Source of the DNA: Promethearchaeota archaeon
GTDB lineage: Archaea; Asgardarchaeota; Lokiarchaeia; Sigynarchaeales; SOKP01
DNA length: 14,148 nucleotides
Direction of reading: 5' to 3'
Assembly: GCA_016839635.1 (NCBI GenBank)
Contig: JAEOTV010000185.1
Coordinates: forward strand, 1 to 14,148
Below, one piece after another: positions 11,908-14,148 of this stretch. The notes beneath the pieces are model-generated. The model ran no database searches, was not told the DNA's origin, and saw only the letters and a list, made by a program, of their open reading frames with translations. Made by a program: the position numbers and the translations under genes. Numbering within the stretch: position 1 is the stretch's first letter; the number at the start of each line of letters is the position of its first letter.

Positions 11908-13731
11908 TTGTATTCTGAAATTTCGGATGATGAGAAGGAAATGTATATCTCAGTCCTACAGGAAGCTCCGATAATGCCTTTTTCTAATTTTGTTTCACGT
12001 GGTGATATCCCGGATAAGGTGGATATTTCTAGACCCCGGAGCTATATAGATCGAGAAGTATATAGACTTGTACAACAAACATCTAGAGATAAAGCAAGCC
12101 GACTAATCCCTATTCTAGGATCAGCTGGAACTGGAAAAACTCATGCTTATCACTCATTCAAAGATAAAGAACGTGAAAATAGGAAGAAATTGGAGGGAAC
12201 TGAAGAATTAGAAGAAGTAGATGCTAGTAAATTTGCTACATCTGCAGATTGGACTATTGTATATGTTCCAAGTCCTCCGGCAAGTATTCGAGTTTTACTC
12301 CACGTATATACATGTATTATTGAAGAACTTGGAGCAGAACTTATTGATATTGTATCTGAGAAATTAGTTAAAAAATGGGGAGGAAGTAAAAAGGGGATTT
12401 TCCAAAAACCTAAACTGGATGAAGTAATTCAATTAGGTATTAGAGAATTCCCTGGTGTGTTTGCTGATTGTGTTAAAGCTTTAGTAACATATCAATTAGA
12501 TAAAAATAAAAAACCTCTTGCAGAGAGATGGCTTCTTGGAGAAGATTTAGATGATGAAGAATTAAATGAGCTTGGGATTAATTCTGTACTTGAAGAAGAT
12601 GATGTTTGCCTTGCTATGATTAAGATAATTACAGAGTATTTAGATAGTGTGCTGATCCTTTATTTTGATGAGTTAGAGAGCCCTTATAGGATGTTAGGGG
12701 AAGCTGCAGAAATGAAATTCCTTGAGATTCTAAAGAGATTATATAATGAAGTTAAAGGATTAGTTATAACAATAGCAGTATTGAAAGAAATATGGCCTAG
12801 GATTATTGAAATTGCAGATGCCCCTTTGAGATCACGAATGGAACCAGAACAAGAATTAAAACCATTTAGCTTAAATGATTTAAAAATTTATTTCTCAAAA
12901 TCTATGGAAGCCTTCTGGGAAGATAATAACTTAAATCCTCCACTATATCCTTTATTCCCATTAAATGAAAAATTAATCGAAATGATATTTGAGAAAACAA
13001 AAGGGAATCCAAGAAATTCTATTAAGCTTTGTAGAAGGTTCATAGATAAGATCGTTATGGAAGAAATGACAGTAGATGAATTATTGAAAGTGGGAGCAGA
13101 TATTGTTGCAACTGCTAAACCAAAAGCAGAAATTGAAGAAGAAGTGATTGATTTTTCCAAACCAAGAGAAGTTATTAAGAAAACAATTGAAGATATTTTA
13201 GCAGAAGAAGAGTATTCTATTGAAGTAAATCCTCAATCAGTTGCTGGAGCCACTTTAAAATGCATAAATATGGTGGGAGAACAGAAAGGAAAGAAATATA
13301 AAACAGAAATGGAATATAAATTCAAGCTTGGGAAAAGAACTCAAACTTTAGCAGCTTTAATTCAAGCTGAAGGCAAAAAATGGGGTTTAGAGATACCTTC
13401 TATAAAAACATTTGATAGAAGTGCTGGAGTAGCAGGATATTATGCTGCGAAAAGATTAAAAGATGCAATTGATGAAAAAGCAATTGACAAAGCTTTATTA
13501 ATAGTCCCCACTGGATCTAGTGGTGCTAAATTTGAAAGTATTTTACAAAATAACCCAAACATCCATAAAGTTGAGTTAAATAATGAAACCGGGGAAAAAC
13601 TAATTGCAAATGCCCTTAAATATCCAACATTAGAAGGTTGGCAAATTGCAAAAATAATTTTTCCTGATATTGGAGAATATAAACCTCCTCAAGTTGAAGA
13701 GCCTCCATCTAATGAAGAAAATGCTGAATAA
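11908..13731 (+). CDS. AAA+ ATPase with ORC/Cdc6-like motifs and an unrecognised C-terminal domain
   Basis: A 607-residue protein from TTG 11908; TTG 11884 would add eight residues and ATG 11941 would remove eleven. Walker A is 'GSAGTGKT' (71-78), Walker B 'VLILYFDELE' (248-257) with Asp254-Glu255, a possible arginine finger is in 'PLRSRME' (~306-312), and 'GNPRNSIKLCRR' (366-377) resembles the sensor-2/winged-helix junction of ORC1/Cdc6-type and related STAND-like ATPases. A long insert rich in acidic residues lies between the Walker motifs (~95-235). After a linker 'KPKAEIEEEVIDFSKP' begins a C-terminal domain (~410-580), with strands around 'DKALLIVPTGSSG' and a helix 'AGYYAAKRLKDAID'. It could be a nuclease-like or nucleotide-binding fold, but no catalytic motif is clear. 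Likely roles are ATP-driven DNA or protein-complex remodelling. It is divergent from hsp20 and convergent with the TPR-like gene nine bp away. Confidence 0.82.
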   Translation: MYSEISDDEKEMYISVLQEAPIMPFSNFVSRGDIPDKVDISRPRSYIDREVYRLVQQTSRDKASRLIPILGSAGTGKTHAYHSFKDKERENRKKLEGTEELEEVDASKFATSADWTIVYVPSPPASIRVLLHVYTCIIEELGAELIDIVSEKLVKKWGGSKKGIFQKPKLDEVIQLGIREFPGVFADCVKALVTYQLDKNKKPLAERWLLGEDLDDEELNELGINSVLEEDDVCLAMIKIITEYLDSVLILYFDELESPYRMLGEAAEMKFLEILKRLYNEVKGLVITIAVLKEIWPRIIEIADAPLRSRMEPEQELKPFSLNDLKIYFSKSMEAFWEDNNLNPPLYPLFPLNEKLIEMIFEKTKGNPRNSIKLCRRFIDKIVMEEMTVDELLKVGADIVATAKPKAEIEEEVIDFSKPREVIKKTIEDILAEEEYSIEVNPQSVAGATLKCINMVGEQKGKKYKTEMEYKFKLGKRTQTLAALIQAEGKKWGLEIPSIKTFDRSAGVAGYYAAKRLKDAIDEKAIDKALLIVPTGSSGAKFESILQNNPNIHKVELNNETGEKLIANALKYPTLEGWQIAKIIFPDIGEYKPPQVEEPPSNEENAE

Positions 13732-13740
13732 TTTTCTTTT

Positions 13741-14148
13741 TTAAATTTTTTTTAAAAGGTCTCTAATTTTTTCATCAATTCCATCTAATTCATTTGCTAA
13801 TTTAGAAGCCCTTTGTGTGTTGTTTTTTAATGTTGTTAAGATATCAACTAGCTCATGTTCTTCAAAAGTGAGTGAAATTTCAATTAACCTATCTATTGGT
13901 TCAGCAAAATTATCATATATTTGTAATTGATTTACTGCCAAATTAGATAATATTTTATCCATTTCCTTGTAAAGGATTTCACGTTCCTTTATTAAATCAG
14001 GAAAAAAGCCTACTTGTTCCCCTTTATTTTGTAAAAACGAAGCAATCTCTTCTTCTTGTATGATGACCGCTAATTCAGCAGCTTTTAAAAAACTCTTCTT
14101 TGCTTTTCTATAGAATTCTTGATTTAATAAATCTTCAGCAATTTTTAC
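13741..14148 (-). CDS. TPR-like helical protein, 5' end beyond the window
   Basis: The minus-strand frame is open from the right edge of the window to the stop at 13741, giving at least 135 residues. An internal ATG at 13962 would give only 73 residues, but the frame upstream of it is uninterrupted and protein-like, so the real gene starts outside. The visible N-terminal part includes 'FYRKAKKSFLKAAELA', with the Tyr/Ala/Phe/Ala spacing of a tetratricopeptide helix pair, followed by 'LIKEREILYKEMDKIL' and further amphipathic helices; the C-terminus 'LDGIDEKIRDLLKKI' is coiled-coil-like. TPR proteins usually scaffold other proteins. It converges with the AAA+ gene with only nine bp between stops, so transcription of each probably runs into the other. 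Confidence 0.75.
   Translation of the reverse strand, partial: VKIAEDLLNQEFYRKAKKSFLKAAELAVIIQEEEIASFLQNKGEQVGFFPDLIKEREILYKEMDKILSNLAVNQLQIYDNFAEPIDRLIEISLTFEEHELVDILTTLKNNTQRASKLANELDGIDEKIRDLLKKI

Noticed and set aside
12888..13160. Minus-strand open frame of 90 codons
   Set aside because: It is antisense to the AAA+ gene; its Ser/Ile/Phe-rich composition is typical of the reverse of Lys/Glu-rich coding sequence.

Overview
The window is about 14 kb of very AT-rich DNA that looks archaeal. Evidence: an intron-containing tRNA whose intron folds like an archaeal splicing substrate; a tRNA-His that encodes its own G-1; TATA-like boxes and short leaders; T-tract terminators; an archaeal-type Hsp20; an NADPH-F420-reductase-family protein; and a stand-alone 'methanogenesis marker 9' protein. 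The gene mix and base composition suggest an Asgard (Lokiarchaeia-like) genome. That assignment is inference, as no ribosomal marker is present. No rRNA, CRISPR array, transposase or integrase was seen.

Layout. 1-3450 is mainly plus strand: a putative zinc-binding hypothetical protein (possibly 5'-truncated by the window edge), an LsrF-like class I aldolase/thiolase, a small four-helix membrane protein and a metallo-beta-lactamase-fold hydrolase. 3465-7205 is minus strand: a zinc-dependent medium-chain dehydrogenase, an Fno/NpdG-family oxidoreductase, a ribbon-helix-helix regulator, an unrecognised 253-aa protein and a DtxR/MntR-family regulator. 7206-7416 is a divergent promoter region. A PhnN-like ribose-1,5-bisphosphate phosphokinase follows on plus, then a minus-strand GNAT acetyltransferase flanked on both sides by a diverged 34-bp repeat.

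9048-9865 holds a tRNA-His(GUG) with a 30-nt intron at the unusual position 32/33, the marker-9 protein 34 nt behind it, and a 52-codon small gene with a promoter-like TATA box. 9923-11717 (minus) carries a multi-spanning PAP2-family phosphatase and an Hsp20 chaperone. 11908-13731 (plus) encodes a large AAA+ ATPase with an ORC/Cdc6-like 'GNPR' motif and an unrecognised C-terminal domain. It converges on a minus-strand helical, TPR-like gene that runs off the right edge.

How the genes work together. Most look like separate transcription units, not one pathway. Possible links are redox metabolism (dehydrogenase beside the Fno-like enzyme), regulation (the DtxR-family gene with the protein downstream of it) and nucleotide/sugar-phosphate metabolism (PhnN; LsrF-like enzyme). 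I do not see a coherent new multi-gene defence or mobile system. The strongest unusual items are the tRNA-His intron, the repeat pair around the GNAT gene, the altered metal site in the DtxR-family regulator, several inverted repeats at promoters, the unannotated 52-aa gene and the two-domain AAA+ protein.
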